A stretch of DNA of 64,000 nt, from the NCBI RefSeq assembly GCF_030418315.1, contig NZ_JAUHPV010000007.1:111885-175884 (forward strand), read 5' to 3'. Below the pieces are notes generated by a model that had not been told where the DNA came from, did no database searches, and saw only the letters and a list, made by a program, of their open reading frames with translations. Of this stretch, positions 44,003 to 55,284 are shown in pieces. The position numbers and the translations under genes are program-made. The DNA comes from Demequina zhanjiangensis (GTDB lineage Bacteria; Actinomycetota; Actinomycetes; Actinomycetales; Demequinaceae). Each line of letters begins with the position of its first letter. Position 1 is the stretch's first letter.

Positions 44003-44815
44003 ATGCGCCTGACCCGATACGTCGCCGCAGCGGCGGCCGCCGTGATGATGCTGGCCGCATGCACCGGGCCCGACGCGATCGAGGTCTCGCCTTCCATCGT
44101 CACCCCGTCGCCGAGCGGATCCGAGAGCGGGCTGCTCTCGCCGCCGGTCGACGAGGTGGACCCCGACAGCCCGGTCCAGCCCTTCGAGTTCGAGGGGCTG
44201 GACTTCTCCGTCGCCGAGCTCGCTCTTGAGGAATGGGACGTCCGCGTGCTCTGGGACGGCGAGGCGGGAGGGACCTACCTGGGCGAGATCGAAGGCGACG
44301 TGCTCGCCAACGCGGGGATCTTCACCCCCGAGTTCGTCCCGGGCGGTCTGCTGGTCTCCGACGGCGAGCAGCTCGTCCCGCTCAACCTGAACGAGGGATC
44401 GGGCAACTTCCACCTCATGCCCAACGGCGTGTTCGCGATCCTCGACGACGGTACGGCCCAGGTGGTCGACTCCGTGGACTACACGCCTGACGGCGTCCTG
44501 CAGGCCACGCAGTCGGGCCCCGCGCTGGTCCTCGACGGCCAGATCCATCCCGCCTTCACCCCAGGCTCCTCCAACGTGGCCTACCGCAGCGGGGTCGGCG
44601 TCTCACCCGACGGACGCACCGTCTACCTCGCGATCTCCGACGACCTGGTCAACTTCGACACGTTCGCCAGGCTCTTCCGTGACGGACTCGGCGCACCCTC
44701 GGCGCTCTACCTCGACGGCCAGATCTCCGGTCTGTGGGCCGCGGGAGCGGGGCGCGATCTCGACCTCCTGCTCCAGCCGTACGCAGGGATCATCGCCGCC
44801 ACCTACCTCGGATGA
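44003..44815 (+). CDS. Secreted lipoprotein
   Basis: 270 residues with a lipoprotein signal (AAAAAVMMLAAC; cysteine at ~20), a Ser/Pro linker and a beta-rich domain. Repeated motifs of the type YLDGQISGLWAAGAGRDLD and the earlier GQIHPAFTPGSSNVAYRSGVG suggest a small beta-propeller or sandwich. No family was recognised. TAGGCT lies 7 bases before the ATG (leaderless). Confidence 0.7.
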   Translation: MRLTRYVAAAAAAVMMLAACTGPDAIEVSPSIVTPSPSGSESGLLSPPVDEVDPDSPVQPFEFEGLDFSVAELALEEWDVRVLWDGEAGGTYLGEIEGDVLANAGIFTPEFVPGGLLVSDGEQLVPLNLNEGSGNFHLMPNGVFAILDDGTAQVVDSVDYTPDGVLQATQSGPALVLDGQIHPAFTPGSSNVAYRSGVGVSPDGRTVYLAISDDLVNFDTFARLFRDGLGAPSALYLDGQISGLWAAGAGRDLDLLLQPYAGIIAATYLG

Positions 44816-44837
44816 CGCCGGCTCCGGCTGCGTGCCC

Positions 44838-44854
44838 CCGGCGCGACGCGCCGG
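44838..44854 (+). terminator. Stem-loop after the lipoprotein gene
   Basis: CCGGCGC-GAC-GCGCCGG is a perfect 7-bp stem with a 3-base loop, 22 bases after the stop. No T-run. Confidence 0.5.
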
Positions 44855-44946
44855 TGTGACGAAGTTCATCGACACGGACCCCCCGCGCGCGGTACAACTG
44901 AGGCATCGGCGGTGCCGTCGCACCGCCATCGCGAGGGGAGAGGGCC

Positions 44947-45552
44947 ATGCGCCACGGAGCGGCCGCGCTGCTGGTGGTCGCTGTCGCGGCCGCGGTCGCC
45001 GGATGCGCTCCCGGACCCTCCGGCACGGTCGCCGCCTCGCTTGACGAGCTCCCCACCACCGTCACCGCGTCGCAGGCGCCTTCCGCCGTTGACGAGGCCC
45101 CCGAGCCGATGCCCTCGCTCTCCGTCGATCCCAGCTCCGCAGAGCCTCTCTCGTCGATCCATCGAGGCCCTGTCCACGCGTCGATCACCGCGGTGCGGCA
45201 AGACGACGGCAAGGCGCTCGGAGTGAGCGTCAACGTGACGCGAGCAGTGGACGCGGATCCGTTCCTCACCGCCGACTGCGGCGAGCCCGGGGATGGCACC
45301 GACCTGTCGATCGTGGTCCAGGACCTCGCGGTGGAGAGCGGCATCGCCACTGCCACGCTCGGCGTGCCCGGCCCGCTCGACGGACCCGGCAGTTACGAAG
45401 GCGTCGTCACATTCCTCGACGCCGAGGGCGAGGCCATCCGAGGTGCCGGCCAGATCATGGTCGGGTCGAGCCTCGACTCAGGCACCTTCGACGTCTCCGA
45501 CCCTGGCACCGGCGACCACCTCGTGGGCGAATGGGAGTGCCGCGCGCTCTGA
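44947..45552 (+). CDS. Secreted lipoprotein, unknown function
   Basis: 201 residues. Lipobox VAGC at 20-22 after a hydrophobic core (AALLVVAVAAAV); a Ser/Thr/Pro linker and a beta-rich domain follow, with cysteines at DCGEPGDG and WECRAL that could form a disulfide outside the cell. GAGGGGAGAGGG precedes the ATG. It converges on a GNAT gene. Confidence 0.7.
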   Translation: MRHGAAALLVVAVAAAVAGCAPGPSGTVAASLDELPTTVTASQAPSAVDEAPEPMPSLSVDPSSAEPLSSIHRGPVHASITAVRQDDGKALGVSVNVTRAVDADPFLTADCGEPGDGTDLSIVVQDLAVESGIATATLGVPGPLDGPGSYEGVVTFLDAEGEAIRGAGQIMVGSSLDSGTFDVSDPGTGDHLVGEWECRAL

Positions 45553-45574
45553 GCGGCGTCGGCATGAGGCAGGG

Positions 45575-46075
45575 TCAGTAGACGGAGCGCGCGAGAAGCG
45601 CGACCTTCACCGTCTCGTCCTTCGTCCACTGCTCGGCGAGCAGCCTGAAGCCGAGCCGGTCGTGGAAGGCGAGCGATCCCGGGTTCGGCGGGTCCGTGTT
45701 GACCTCGCAGCTCACCTCGTTGGCGCCGCGTTCCCTGGCCCGCTCGAACACCGACTCGTAGAACGCGCGGCCCACTCCCGTGCCCTTCGCGGAGGGCGCC
45801 ACGACGATCCTGTCGATGTACTGGTGCCGCACCCCACGGTTCTCGAACCACTGGTAGTTCTCTGAGTCGTACGGCTGGCCAGGAGCGAGCGAGATCAGGA
45901 AGGCGATCACCTCGCGGTCGCGGTTGGTGGCGACCAGGGCGATGTCGGACAGCGCATGGAGCGAGGCGACCTCCTCCTCCGTCAGCAGGTTGACGGCAGG
46001 GGTCGCGCCCGCGTTGAGGACCGTCACGGCGGGGATGTCCTCCTCGCGCATCATGCGCATCCTCAAGTTCTGCAT
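45575..46075 (-). CDS. GNAT-family acetyltransferase
   Basis: 166 residues. Motif A: IDRIVVAPSAKGTGVGRAFYESVFERARERGA; then EVNTDPPNPGSLAFHDRLGFRLL. The pattern resembles COG3818-type acetyltransferases. The substrate is unknown. CACAAT lies 6 bases before the ATG (leaderless); an internal ATG at 46060 is also possible. Confidence 0.8.
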   Translation of the reverse strand: MQNLRMRMMREEDIPAVTVLNAGATPAVNLLTEEEVASLHALSDIALVATNRDREVIAFLISLAPGQPYDSENYQWFENRGVRHQYIDRIVVAPSAKGTGVGRAFYESVFERARERGANEVSCEVNTDPPNPGSLAFHDRLGFRLLAEQWTKDETVKVALLARSVY

Positions 46076-46177
46076 GGGGACATTGTGCCTGCTCGCGCGT
46101 GCGCGGGAAGGCCGAAGCGGCCGAACACGTTGGATAGAGTCGCGGAGGGCCCGCCGGGCCGTGGGGGAGGAGTGCCG

Positions 46178-47674
46178 ATGGACGAGGTCCGTGACCCGTG
46201 GCGTGCCCTGTGGGCGCTGATCATCGGCTTCTTCATGATCCTGATCGACACGACTATCGTCACCGTCGCGAACCCGTCGATCCAGTCGGCGCTGGGCGTG
46301 GACACCAATGCGGTGATCTGGGTGACGAGCGCCTATCTGCTCGCGTATGCCGTGCCGCTCCTCATCACCGGCCGCCTGGGGGACAGGTTCGGACCGCGTC
46401 GGATGTATCTGATCGGACTCGCGGTGTTCACGCTCGCCTCCCTGATGTGTGGACTGGCGGACGTGCTTCCCGGGTCGGCGATCGGCAACCTGATCGCCGC
46501 GCGCGCCGTCCAGGGGCTCGGTGCGAGCCTCATGACGCCGCAGACGATGGCGGTGATCACCCGCACGTTCCCGCCCGCACGGCGCGGCGGCGCGATGGCG
46601 CTGTGGGGCGCCACCGCGGGGATCGCCGGCCTGCTCGGGCCCCTCGCGGGCGGTGTGCTCGTGGACGGCCCGGGCTGGGAGTGGATCTTCATCGTCAACG
46701 TGCCGATCGGGATCGTGGCCTTCATCGCCGCCTGGGTGCTGGTGCCTCGGCTCGAGACCCACGCGCACTCGTTCGACTGGGTGGGGGTGGCGCTGTCCGG
46801 CGTCGGCATGTTCGGGCTCGTGTTCGGGCTTCAGGAGGGCCAGGCGCGCGATTGGGCGCCGTGGGTGTGGGTGTGCATCGCTGCAGGGCTCGTCCTGCTC
46901 GGCATCTTCGTGTGGTGGCAGACCCGCACACGCAAGGAGCCGCTGCTGCCTCTGAGCCTGTTCCGGGACCGGAACTTCTCGATCGCGAACGGTGCGATCG
47001 CGGCGGTCGGCTTCACCGTGACGAGCATGCTGATCCCGATCATGTACTTCCTGCAGGTGGTCCTGGGGCTGAGCCCCACGCAGGCGGCGTTGATGACCGC
47101 GCCGTCGGCCCTGATGTCGTTGTTCCTCGCCCGTCTCGCAGGCGGTCTCACGGATCGGGTGCACCCTCGTCTGCTCGCGGTGCCCGGCACGCTCATGGTC
47201 TCGGCCTCGCTGTGGCTCTACGTCTCGCTCATGCGGCCGGACGCTCCCCTCCCGCTGCTCCTGCTCGCGTCGCTCATGCTGGGCATCGGCTCGGCGTTCA
47301 TGTGGGGTCCCATGGCGACCACCGCGACGCGCAACCTGCCCCCGCAGTCGGCAGGCGCAGGCTCAGGCGTGTACAACTCGACCCGTCAGGTCGGCTCGGT
47401 CGTCGGGTCCGCCGCGGTCGCGACCCTCATCGCGGGCAGGCTCGCCGCGAACCTGGGGGAGTCTCCCGAGGGTTCGTTCGGCGAGCCATCCGCCGGATTC
47501 ACCCTTCCCGAGGCGTTGCAGGCGCCGTTCGCGACGGCGATGGCGCAGACCATCATGCTGCCGGCCACGGTCATCCTGGTCGCCGCGCTGCTCGCTGCGT
47601 TCTTCGTCGCGCCTCGCCATCTCCAGCGCGAGGCGCAGCCGGAGAGCTCCGTGGCTCACCCGGGAGGGCCCTGA
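46178..47674 (+). CDS. MFS multidrug exporter, DHA2 (14-helix) type
   Basis: 498 residues and 14 predicted helices. Motifs: IDTTIVTVANPSIQ in helix 1, GRLGDRFGPRRM (motif A), and the antiporter motif C-like GIAGLLGPLAGGVLVDG. This is the EmrB/QacA type, which expels drugs or metabolites in exchange for protons. Start at ATG after GGGGGAGG. Which compound it exports is not visible; no regulator is adjacent. Confidence 0.88.
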   Translation: MDEVRDPWRALWALIIGFFMILIDTTIVTVANPSIQSALGVDTNAVIWVTSAYLLAYAVPLLITGRLGDRFGPRRMYLIGLAVFTLASLMCGLADVLPGSAIGNLIAARAVQGLGASLMTPQTMAVITRTFPPARRGGAMALWGATAGIAGLLGPLAGGVLVDGPGWEWIFIVNVPIGIVAFIAAWVLVPRLETHAHSFDWVGVALSGVGMFGLVFGLQEGQARDWAPWVWVCIAAGLVLLGIFVWWQTRTRKEPLLPLSLFRDRNFSIANGAIAAVGFTVTSMLIPIMYFLQVVLGLSPTQAALMTAPSALMSLFLARLAGGLTDRVHPRLLAVPGTLMVSASLWLYVSLMRPDAPLPLLLLASLMLGIGSAFMWGPMATTATRNLPPQSAGAGSGVYNSTRQVGSVVGSAAVATLIAGRLAANLGESPEGSFGEPSAGFTLPEALQAPFATAMAQTIMLPATVILVAALLAAFFVAPRHLQREAQPESSVAHPGGP

Positions 47675-47715
47675 CTCCTCGGCGCTCGCAGATCAGCTCC
47701 AAGGAGCCCGCAGCG

Positions 47716-48696
47716 TCACGGGACCAGCAGCACCTTGCCGCTGGTCCTGCGACCCTCGAGAGCGCGGTGCGCCTCGGTGGCCTCGTCGAGCGGGAAGGTC
47801 GCTCCGATCCTCACCTTCAGCGCGCCGTCGGCGATCGCTCCCAGAAGCTCCGATCCTCGCCATGCGCGCTCCTCCGCGGTGGCAACGAAGTGGGCGAGCG
47901 AGGGCCGGGTGATGGTGAGGGATCCGCCGGCGTTGAGGCGCTGCAGGTCGAACGGGGGCACAGGGCCTGAGGCGGCGCCGAAGAGCGCCATCATGCCGCG
48001 GGGGCGGAGGGAGGCGAGCGATCCGTCGAAGGTGGTGCGGCCCACGCCGTCGTACACCGCGTGTACGCCCTCGCCGTCGGTAAGGGCCTTGACGGCGGCG
48101 GGAAGCTCGGTGGCGAGGTCCTCCATCGCGTCGTAGCGGATCACCTCGGCTCCCGCCTCGCGGGCGAGCGCCTCCTTCTCATCCGTGCTCACCGTGCCGA
48201 GCACGCGAGCGTCCCGCGCCGTCGCCATCTGCGTCAGCAGCAGCCCCACGCCGCCTGCCGCGGCATGCACCAGCACCGTCTCGCCGGGTGCGACGGGGTG
48301 CACCGACGTGACCAGGTAGTGCGCGGTGAGTCCCTGCAGCATCGCCGCCGCGGCGGTCTCCAGGGAGACTCCGTCAGGCACCTTGTCCAGGTCCTCCGGG
48401 GTGAGCGAGACGACCTCGGCGTACGAGGCGGGGGAGAAGCCCCATGCGACGCGGTCGCCTACGGAGAAGCCTTCCACTCCGTCCCCGACGTGCGTGATGA
48501 CTCCCGCGCCCTCGCGTCCCGGGATGAACGGGAGCGGCATGGGGTACGCGCCGGAGCGATGGTAGGTGTCGATGAAGTTCACGCCGAGCGCGGCGGCGCG
48601 CACGAGCACGCGGCCGTGCTGCGGCGTGGGCTCGGGGACGTCGGCGACGGCGAGGACCTCGGGTCCTCCGGTGTGCTGGACCTGCAGTGCTCTCAT
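47716..48696 (-). CDS. Zinc-free quinone oxidoreductase (MDR superfamily)
   Basis: 326 residues. GVNFIDTYHRSGAYP and PGREGAGVITHVGDGVEGFSVGDRVAW are the QOR signature parts; the cofactor loop is HAAAGGVGLLLTQMA (A-x-x-G-G-V-G) and no zinc-binding cysteines are present. It is close to E. coli QorA and reduces quinones with NADPH, protecting against redox stress. It is convergent with the exporter gene. Confidence 0.88.
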   Translation of the reverse strand: MRALQVQHTGGPEVLAVADVPEPTPQHGRVLVRAAALGVNFIDTYHRSGAYPMPLPFIPGREGAGVITHVGDGVEGFSVGDRVAWGFSPASYAEVVSLTPEDLDKVPDGVSLETAAAAMLQGLTAHYLVTSVHPVAPGETVLVHAAAGGVGLLLTQMATARDARVLGTVSTDEKEALAREAGAEVIRYDAMEDLATELPAAVKALTDGEGVHAVYDGVGRTTFDGSLASLRPRGMMALFGAASGPVPPFDLQRLNAGGSLTITRPSLAHFVATAEERAWRGSELLGAIADGALKVRIGATFPLDEATEAHRALEGRRTSGKVLLVP

Positions 48697-48745
48697 GTGT
48701 GCGTCAGCGCGCTCCGGTGGGCGCGCATTCCCCTTCCGTGGTGGG

Positions 48746-49348
48746 TCAGCCTTCGTATCCGAGCAGCTCGCCGGCGGCGACGGACAGCGGGACGCCGCAC
48801 GTGGCCATGGACGCCTCCGAGGCGCGCAGCGCCTCGTCGCCCTCGACCTCGATCTCGTCGGCCTGAGCGTCGAGCAGCGCGGCTGCCTGCTGGCTCCACT
48901 CGGTGAGGGTCGTCGCCGTCTCGGCGGCCTCGGCGTATGCGGCGAACTGGAGGTCGGTCACCTCGATGATGGTCGCGAGCCAGGCCTCCATCTCGGGTGA
49001 GCCCGAGTCGGCGGCCGCCTGTGCGTAGAGCGCGCGCCACGAGTCCCATCCGTCCAGGTCGATCGCCTCGATGTAGGCGTCGAAGACTGCGGGGTCCTCG
49101 AGCTCGGAGGGGCTCATGCTCGAGGTGTTGAGCCCGGCGAGCGCCTCGGAGATGGCGAGATCCCGCTGGTAGAGCTGCTCGGCGTCGTCGCAGAACGCCT
49201 CGTCGAGCGCGATGGTCGACGCCGGGGTCGAGGCGTCCGTGGTGGGCGACGGGGTCGTGGCGGTCGGGCTGGTCGAGGCGCCGTCGCCTCCGGTGCAGGC
49301 GGTGAGGACCAGCGCGGCACCGAGTGCGAGCGGGAGGATGCGCGTCAT
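48746..49348 (-). CDS. Secreted lipoprotein, helical, unknown function
   Basis: 200 residues: lipobox LTAC ([15 protein letters not shown]), a Ser/Thr/Pro linker and an acidic helical domain ([20 protein letters not shown] ... [17 protein letters not shown]). Two cysteines (FCDD and MATCGV) could pair. No family recognised. CACAAT lies 6 bases before the ATG (leaderless). It is divergent from argC. Confidence 0.65.
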   Translation of the reverse strand: MTRILPLALGAALVLTACTGGDGASTSPTATTPSPTTDASTPASTIALDEAFCDDAEQLYQRDLAISEALAGLNTSSMSPSELEDPAVFDAYIEAIDLDGWDSWRALYAQAAADSGSPEMEAWLATIIEVTDLQFAAYAEAAETATTLTEWSQQAAALLDAQADEIEVEGDEALRASEASMATCGVPLSVAAGELLGYEG

Positions 49349-49398
49349 GTGCACATTGTGCCAAGGTGGACACGCGGCGTTGGTGCGTGGCGAGATTC

Positions 49399-49426
49399 TA
49401 TTCATACTTGTGTATAGTTATGCATA
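49399..49426 (+). promoter_or_regulatory. Candidate ArgR operator overlapping the argC promoter and start
   Basis: An AT-rich island in GC-rich DNA contains TATTCATA (49399-49406) and the self-complementary TATGCATA (49419-49426), similar to halves of the ARG box (TNTGAATWWWWATTCANA). Between them TATAGT (49413-49418) is a good -10, 7 bases before the ATG. ArgR bound here would block polymerase directly. The gene for ArgR is in the same operon. Confidence 0.6.
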
Positions 49427-50469
49427 TGACAATCTCGGTCGCGGTGTCAGGTGCCTCAGGGTACGTCGGAGGAGAGGTGCTGCGCGTCTTCAGCGCGCAC
49501 CCCGAGGTGGAGTTCGGTGCGCTCACCGCGCACTCCTCTGCGGGCGACCGACTGGGGGCGCACCAGCCGCACCTGCCTCACCTCGCCGATCGCGTGATCG
49601 TCGACACGACCCCCGAGAACCTCGCGGGCCACGACGTCGTCGTGCTCGCCCTGCCGCACGGCACCTCGGGCGAGATCGCCGCACAGCTCCCGCCCGAGAC
49701 GCTCGTCATCGACTGCGGTGCCGACCACAGGCTCGCCAGCGCCGAGGCGTGGGCCGAGTACTACGGCGGCGACCACTCCGGCACCTGGCCCTACGGCATG
49801 CCCGAGCTCGTCGTGGGCGACGCCCACCAGCGTGACGTCCTCCCTGGCACCAAGCGCATCGCCGTGCCCGGCTGCAACGTCACCGCCGTCACGCTCGGCC
49901 TTCAGCCCGGCGTCGCCGCGGGCGTCGTCGACCCGACCGACATCGTCGCGGTCCTGGCCAACGGCTACTCGGGCGCAGGGAAGAAGCTCGCGACCCCGTA
50001 TCTCGCCTCGGAGGCGCTCGGCGCCGCGGTGCCGTACGCGGTCGGCGGCACGCACCGGCACATCCCCGAGATCGTCCAGAACCTCACCGCCGCAGGCGCG
50101 GACGACGTGCGTATCAGCTTCACGCCCACGCTCGTCCCCATGGCGCGTGGCATCCTCGCGACCATCACCGCGCCGCTCGCCGCAGGCGTGGACCCGGCGT
50201 CCGTCCGCGACGCCTGGGTCGAGGCCTACAAGGACGAGCCCTTCATGGTGGTCCTGCCGGAGGGCCAGTGGCCCACCACGGCGTCGACCCTGGGCGCCAA
50301 CGTCGCCCAGATGCAGGTGACCGTCGACGCCAAGGCGGGCCGCGTCGTCGTCGTCTGCGCGATCGACAACCTCGTGAAGGGGACCGCGGGTGCGGCCCTT
50401 CAGAGCATGAACGTCGCGCTCGGCCTGCCCGAGACCACCGGCCTCAGCACGATCGGCACCGCGCCGTAA
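49426..50469 (+). CDS. argC: N-acetyl-gamma-glutamyl-phosphate reductase
   Basis: 347 residues. The NADP-binding start is [16 protein letters not shown], and the catalytic cysteine is in [25 protein letters not shown] and [12 protein letters not shown] are typical. It reduces N-acetylglutamyl phosphate to the semialdehyde, third step of arginine synthesis. The ATG at 49426 is preferred (7 bases after the -10; leaderless); ATG at 49420 lies too close. First gene of the argCJBDFRGH cluster. Confidence 0.95.
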   Translation: MTISVAVSGASGYVGGEVLRVFSAHPEVEFGALTAHSSAGDRLGAHQPHLPHLADRVIVDTTPENLAGHDVVVLALPHGTSGEIAAQLPPETLVIDCGADHRLASAEAWAEYYGGDHSGTWPYGMPELVVGDAHQRDVLPGTKRIAVPGCNVTAVTLGLQPGVAAGVVDPTDIVAVLANGYSGAGKKLATPYLASEALGAAVPYAVGGTHRHIPEIVQNLTAAGADDVRISFTPTLVPMARGILATITAPLAAGVDPASVRDAWVEAYKDEPFMVVLPEGQWPTTASTLGANVAQMQVTVDAKAGRVVVVCAIDNLVKGTAGAALQSMNVALGLPETTGLSTIGTAP

Positions 50470-50489
50470 GGCGCAGGAAGGGCCACCTC

Positions 50490-51665
50490 ATGAGCATCAC
50501 GCATCCCCAGGGATTCCTCGCCGCCGGCGTCGTCGCCGGCCTCAAGTCCACCGGCAAGAAGGACGTCGCCCTCGTCGTCAACGAGGGTCCGCTCCACGTC
50601 GGAGCAGGCGTCTTCACCACCAACCGCGTCTTCGCGGCCCCCGTCGCGTGGAGCCGCCAGGTGATCGCCGACAGCCGCGTCGACGCTGTCATCCTCAACT
50701 CGGGTGGCGCGAACGCGTCGACCGGGCCCGAGGGTTTCGCCGACACGCACCGCACGGCCGAGCACGTCGCCGAGGTGCTTCAGGCCGCAGGCAAGGACAT
50801 CTCCGCGGGCGACGTCGCCGTGTGCTCCACGGGCCTCATCGGCGTGCGCCTGCCCATGGAGAAGCTCCTCGCAGGCGTGGATTCGGCCTCAGCCGCGCTG
50901 TCAGCGGATGGTGGCGACGACGCCGCTCACGCCATCATGACGACCGACACCGTCACCAAGCAGTCCGTCGCGACGGGCGAGGGCTGGTCCGTCGGCGGCA
51001 TGGCCAAGGGCGCGGGCATGCTCGCCCCCGGCATGGCGACCATGCTGTGCGTCATCACCACCGACGCCGTGATCACCGAGGAGCAGGCCTCGGCGCTGCT
51101 CGCCGAGGCGGTGCGCACCACGTTCAACCGCGTCGACTCGGACGGCTGCATGTCCACGAACGACACCGTGCTGCTGCTCGCGTCGGGCGCCTCAGGGGTG
51201 ACCCCCGACGAGGCCGACTTCCAGGCCGCGCTCACCCAGGTGTCCGCCGAGCTCTCGCGTGGGCTCGTGGCCGACGCCGAGGGTGCGTCCCACGACATCG
51301 CCGTCACGGTGGTGAACGCCACGTCTGACGACGCGGCGGAGGCCGTCGCACGGGCCATCACCCGCTCGAACCTCTTCAAGGCCGCGATCTTCGGCCAGGA
51401 CCCCAACTGGGGCCGGGTGATCTCCGCCGCCGGCACCGTCCCCGAGGACGTCGCCCCGTTCGACGCGAACCTGCTCGACGTGACGATCAACGGCATCCAG
51501 GTGTGCCGCGGCGCCGGGGTCGGCGACGACCGCGACCTCGTCGACCTCAGCGGGCGTGAGGTCCGCGTCGAGGTGGACCTCCACGCAGGCGACGCGAGCG
51601 CGACCGTCTGGACCAACGACCTCACGCACGACTACGTGCACGAGAACTCGGCCTACTCCTCCTGA
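50490..51665 (+). CDS. argJ: Glutamate N-acetyltransferase / amino-acid acetyltransferase
   Basis: 391 residues. ArgJ self-cleaves before a threonine; here Thr184 in APGMATMLCVI, with the conserved KGAGMLAPG before it. VVNEGPLHVGAGVFTTNRV and FGQDPNWGRVISA are family marks. It recycles the acetyl group from N-acetylornithine to glutamate, and bifunctional forms also make N-acetylglutamate from acetyl-CoA. With argJ present and no argA seen, the cyclic pathway is used. Confidence 0.95.
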   Translation: MSITHPQGFLAAGVVAGLKSTGKKDVALVVNEGPLHVGAGVFTTNRVFAAPVAWSRQVIADSRVDAVILNSGGANASTGPEGFADTHRTAEHVAEVLQAAGKDISAGDVAVCSTGLIGVRLPMEKLLAGVDSASAALSADGGDDAAHAIMTTDTVTKQSVATGEGWSVGGMAKGAGMLAPGMATMLCVITTDAVITEEQASALLAEAVRTTFNRVDSDGCMSTNDTVLLLASGASGVTPDEADFQAALTQVSAELSRGLVADAEGASHDIAVTVVNATSDDAAEAVARAITRSNLFKAAIFGQDPNWGRVISAAGTVPEDVAPFDANLLDVTINGIQVCRGAGVGDDRDLVDLSGREVRVEVDLHAGDASATVWTNDLTHDYVHENSAYSS

Positions 51666-51676
51666 GGTGAACTGAC

Positions 51677-52590
51677 ATGAGCGAAGAGACCCGCAGCCTC
51701 GACGGGCTGACCCCTGGGCAGAAGGTGTCAGTCCTCATCGACGCCATGCCGTGGATCGAGGAGTTCCGTGGCGCCGTCGTCGTCGTCAAGTACGGCGGCA
51801 ACGCCATGGTCGACGACGAGCTCAAGCGCGCCTTCGCGCAGGACGTGGTGCACCTGCGCCTGCTCGGACTCCACCCCGTGGTGGTGCACGGCGGAGGACC
51901 GCAGATCTCGGGGATGCTGAAGACCCTTGGCATCGAGTCCGAGTTCCGTGGCGGCCTTCGTGTCACCACGCCCGAGGCGATGGACGTGGTCCGCATGGTC
52001 CTGTCCGGCCAGGTCACCCGCGAGCTCGTGGGCCTCATCAATGAGCACGGTCCCAGCGCGGTCGGCATCTCCGGCGAGGACGCAGGCATGTTCCAGGCGC
52101 GACGCCGCTACGCGACCGTCGACGGCAAGCCTGTGGACGTCGGCCTCGTGGGCGACGTGGTCAAGGTGAACCCCGCCGCCGTGCAGGACATCATCGAGGC
52201 CGGCCGCATCCCCGTCGTCTCCACCGTCGCCCCTGACGTCGACGACCCGAGCGTCGTCCTCAACGTGAACGCCGACACCGCCGCATCGGCCCTTGCGGTC
52301 GCCCTCCGCGCCCGCAAGTTCATCGCGCTCACCGACGTCGAGGGGCTCTACCGGAACTGGCCCGACAAGAGCTCGCTCATCCAGCGCATGCACGCCGGCG
52401 AGCTCGACACGATCCTTCCGACCCTCGAGTCGGGCATGGTCCCCAAGATGGAGGCCTGCCTGCGCGCCGTCCGCGGCGGAGTCAAGCAGGCGCACGTCAT
52501 CGACGGTCGGGTGCCTCACTCGATCCTCACCGAGATCTTCACCTCAGAGGGCATCGGCACCATGGTGCTGCCGGACAAGGAGCTGTGGAC

Positions 52591-52594
<4 letters not shown>
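51677..52594 (+). CDS. argB: Acetylglutamate kinase
   Basis: 305 residues. [16 protein letters not shown] (phosphate-binding Lys and Gly loop), [12 protein letters not shown], and [30 protein letters not shown] are diagnostic. It phosphorylates N-acetylglutamate; in actinobacteria it is the arginine-feedback step. The N-terminal extension before [15 protein letters not shown] fits the arginine-sensitive hexameric class. Ribosome site GAGGTGA. Confidence 0.95.
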
Positions 52595-53816
<1,222 letters not shown>

Positions 53817-53820
<4 letters not shown>

Positions 53821-54746
53821 CCCGCCACCTGCTTCGCGACGACGACCTGACCGCTGCCGAGCAGCGTGAGGTCCTTGAGCTCGCGCTCGCGTTCCGCAAG
53901 GACCGCCACCTGCACCAGCCGTTCGCGGGACCGCGTGCCGTCGCCGTGCTGTTCGACAAGCCCTCGACCCGCACCCGCGTCTCGTTCTCCGCGGGCGTCG
54001 CCGAGCTCGGCGGGTACCCGCTCGTGCTCGATGCGGGGTCCTCGCAGATGGGCCGCGGCGAGTCCGTGTCGGACACTGCGAAGGTGCTCGGCCGTCAGGT
54101 GAGCGCGATCGTGTGGCGCACGTTCGGCCAGGAGCGCGTGGAGGAGATGGCGGAGCACGCGGGCGTCCCGGTCGTGAACGCGCTGACCGACTCATTCCAC
54201 CCGTGCCAGATCCTCGCCGACCTTGCCGCGATCGCCGACGCGCGTGGGGGAGTGGACGCCCTCAAGGGGCTCACCCTCGCCTACGTGGGCGACGGTGCGA
54301 ACAACATGGCGCACTCGTACCTGCTGGGCTGCGCGCTGGCCGGGATGCACGTGCGCATCGGCGCCCCCGCCGACTACATGCCCGACGAGCGGATCGTGCT
54401 CGACGCGAAGAAGATCGCGGCCGAGCAGGGCGGCTCGATCAGCGTCACCACCGATCATGACGACGCGGTGCGTGGCGCCGACGTCATCGCCACCGACACC
54501 TGGGTGTCGATGGGTGACGAGGAGCAGTCCGACGCGCGCACCGGACGGTTCGACCAGTACCAGGTCAACTCCCGCACCATGGAGCTCGCAGCAGAGGGCG
54601 CCCAGGTGCTGCACTGCCTGCCGGCGTACCGCGGCAAGGAGATCACCGCCGAGGTGCTCGACGGCCCGCAGTCGATCGTGTGGCTCGAGGCCGAGTACCG
54701 GCTGCACGCGCAGAAGGCGCTGCTGACGTGGCTGGTGTCGCAGTGA
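53817..54746 (+). CDS. argF: Ornithine carbamoyltransferase
   Basis: 309 residues. The carbamoyl-phosphate motif is STRTR (KPSTRTRVSFSAGV), HPCQ is in DSFHPCQILADL, and HCLPAYRGKEI closes the active site. It makes citrulline from ornithine. The GTG start overlaps the argD stop by 4 bases. Confidence 0.95.
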
Positions 54747-55240
54747 GAGCCGTCGTCCCGGCCACGAAGGCCGCCCGCCAGGCGCTCGTGAGGCGCCTCA
54801 TCGAGACCGAGCGCATCGGCTCGCAGGGCGAGATCGCCATGCGGCTCGAGGCCGAGGGCATCTCGGTGACGCAGGCGACCCTGTCCCGTGACCTGGGCGA
54901 CATCGGCGCCGTGAAGGTGCGTGCAGCGTCGGGCGGGCACGTGTACGCCGTCGGCAACGAGGGCGACCCGGAGGAGACGACGGACGAGCGCCTCACCCGG
55001 CTGTGCGGCGAGCTGCTGTTCAGCGCCGACGGCTCGGCCAACATCACCGTGCTGCGCACGCCCTCGGGCGGCGCACAGTACTTCGCCTCGGCGATCGACG
55101 CCCACGACGATGCGGACATCGTCGGGACCGTCGCAGGAGACGACACCGTGCTCGTGATCTCCCGCGAGGCGGACGGCGGGCTGCGGCTCGCCCAGAAGTT
55201 CTTGGACCGCGCCTCAGGCGTGGCCCCGCAGGACCACTAG
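54743..55240 (+). CDS. argR: Arginine repressor
   Basis: 165 residues: N-terminal winged HTH ([35 protein letters not shown], family signature [11 protein letters not shown]) and C-terminal hexamerisation/arginine-binding domain with [24 protein letters not shown]. It probably represses its own operon at the argC site when arginine is plentiful. GTG start overlapping the argF stop. Confidence 0.95.
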   Translation: MRAVVPATKAARQALVRRLIETERIGSQGEIAMRLEAEGISVTQATLSRDLGDIGAVKVRAASGGHVYAVGNEGDPEETTDERLTRLCGELLFSADGSANITVLRTPSGGAQYFASAIDAHDDADIVGTVAGDDTVLVISREADGGLRLAQKFLDRASGVAPQDH

Positions 55241-55284
55241 ACAGAACCCCCATCAGAAGTACCACTCGTAGAAGGAAGAAGCTC

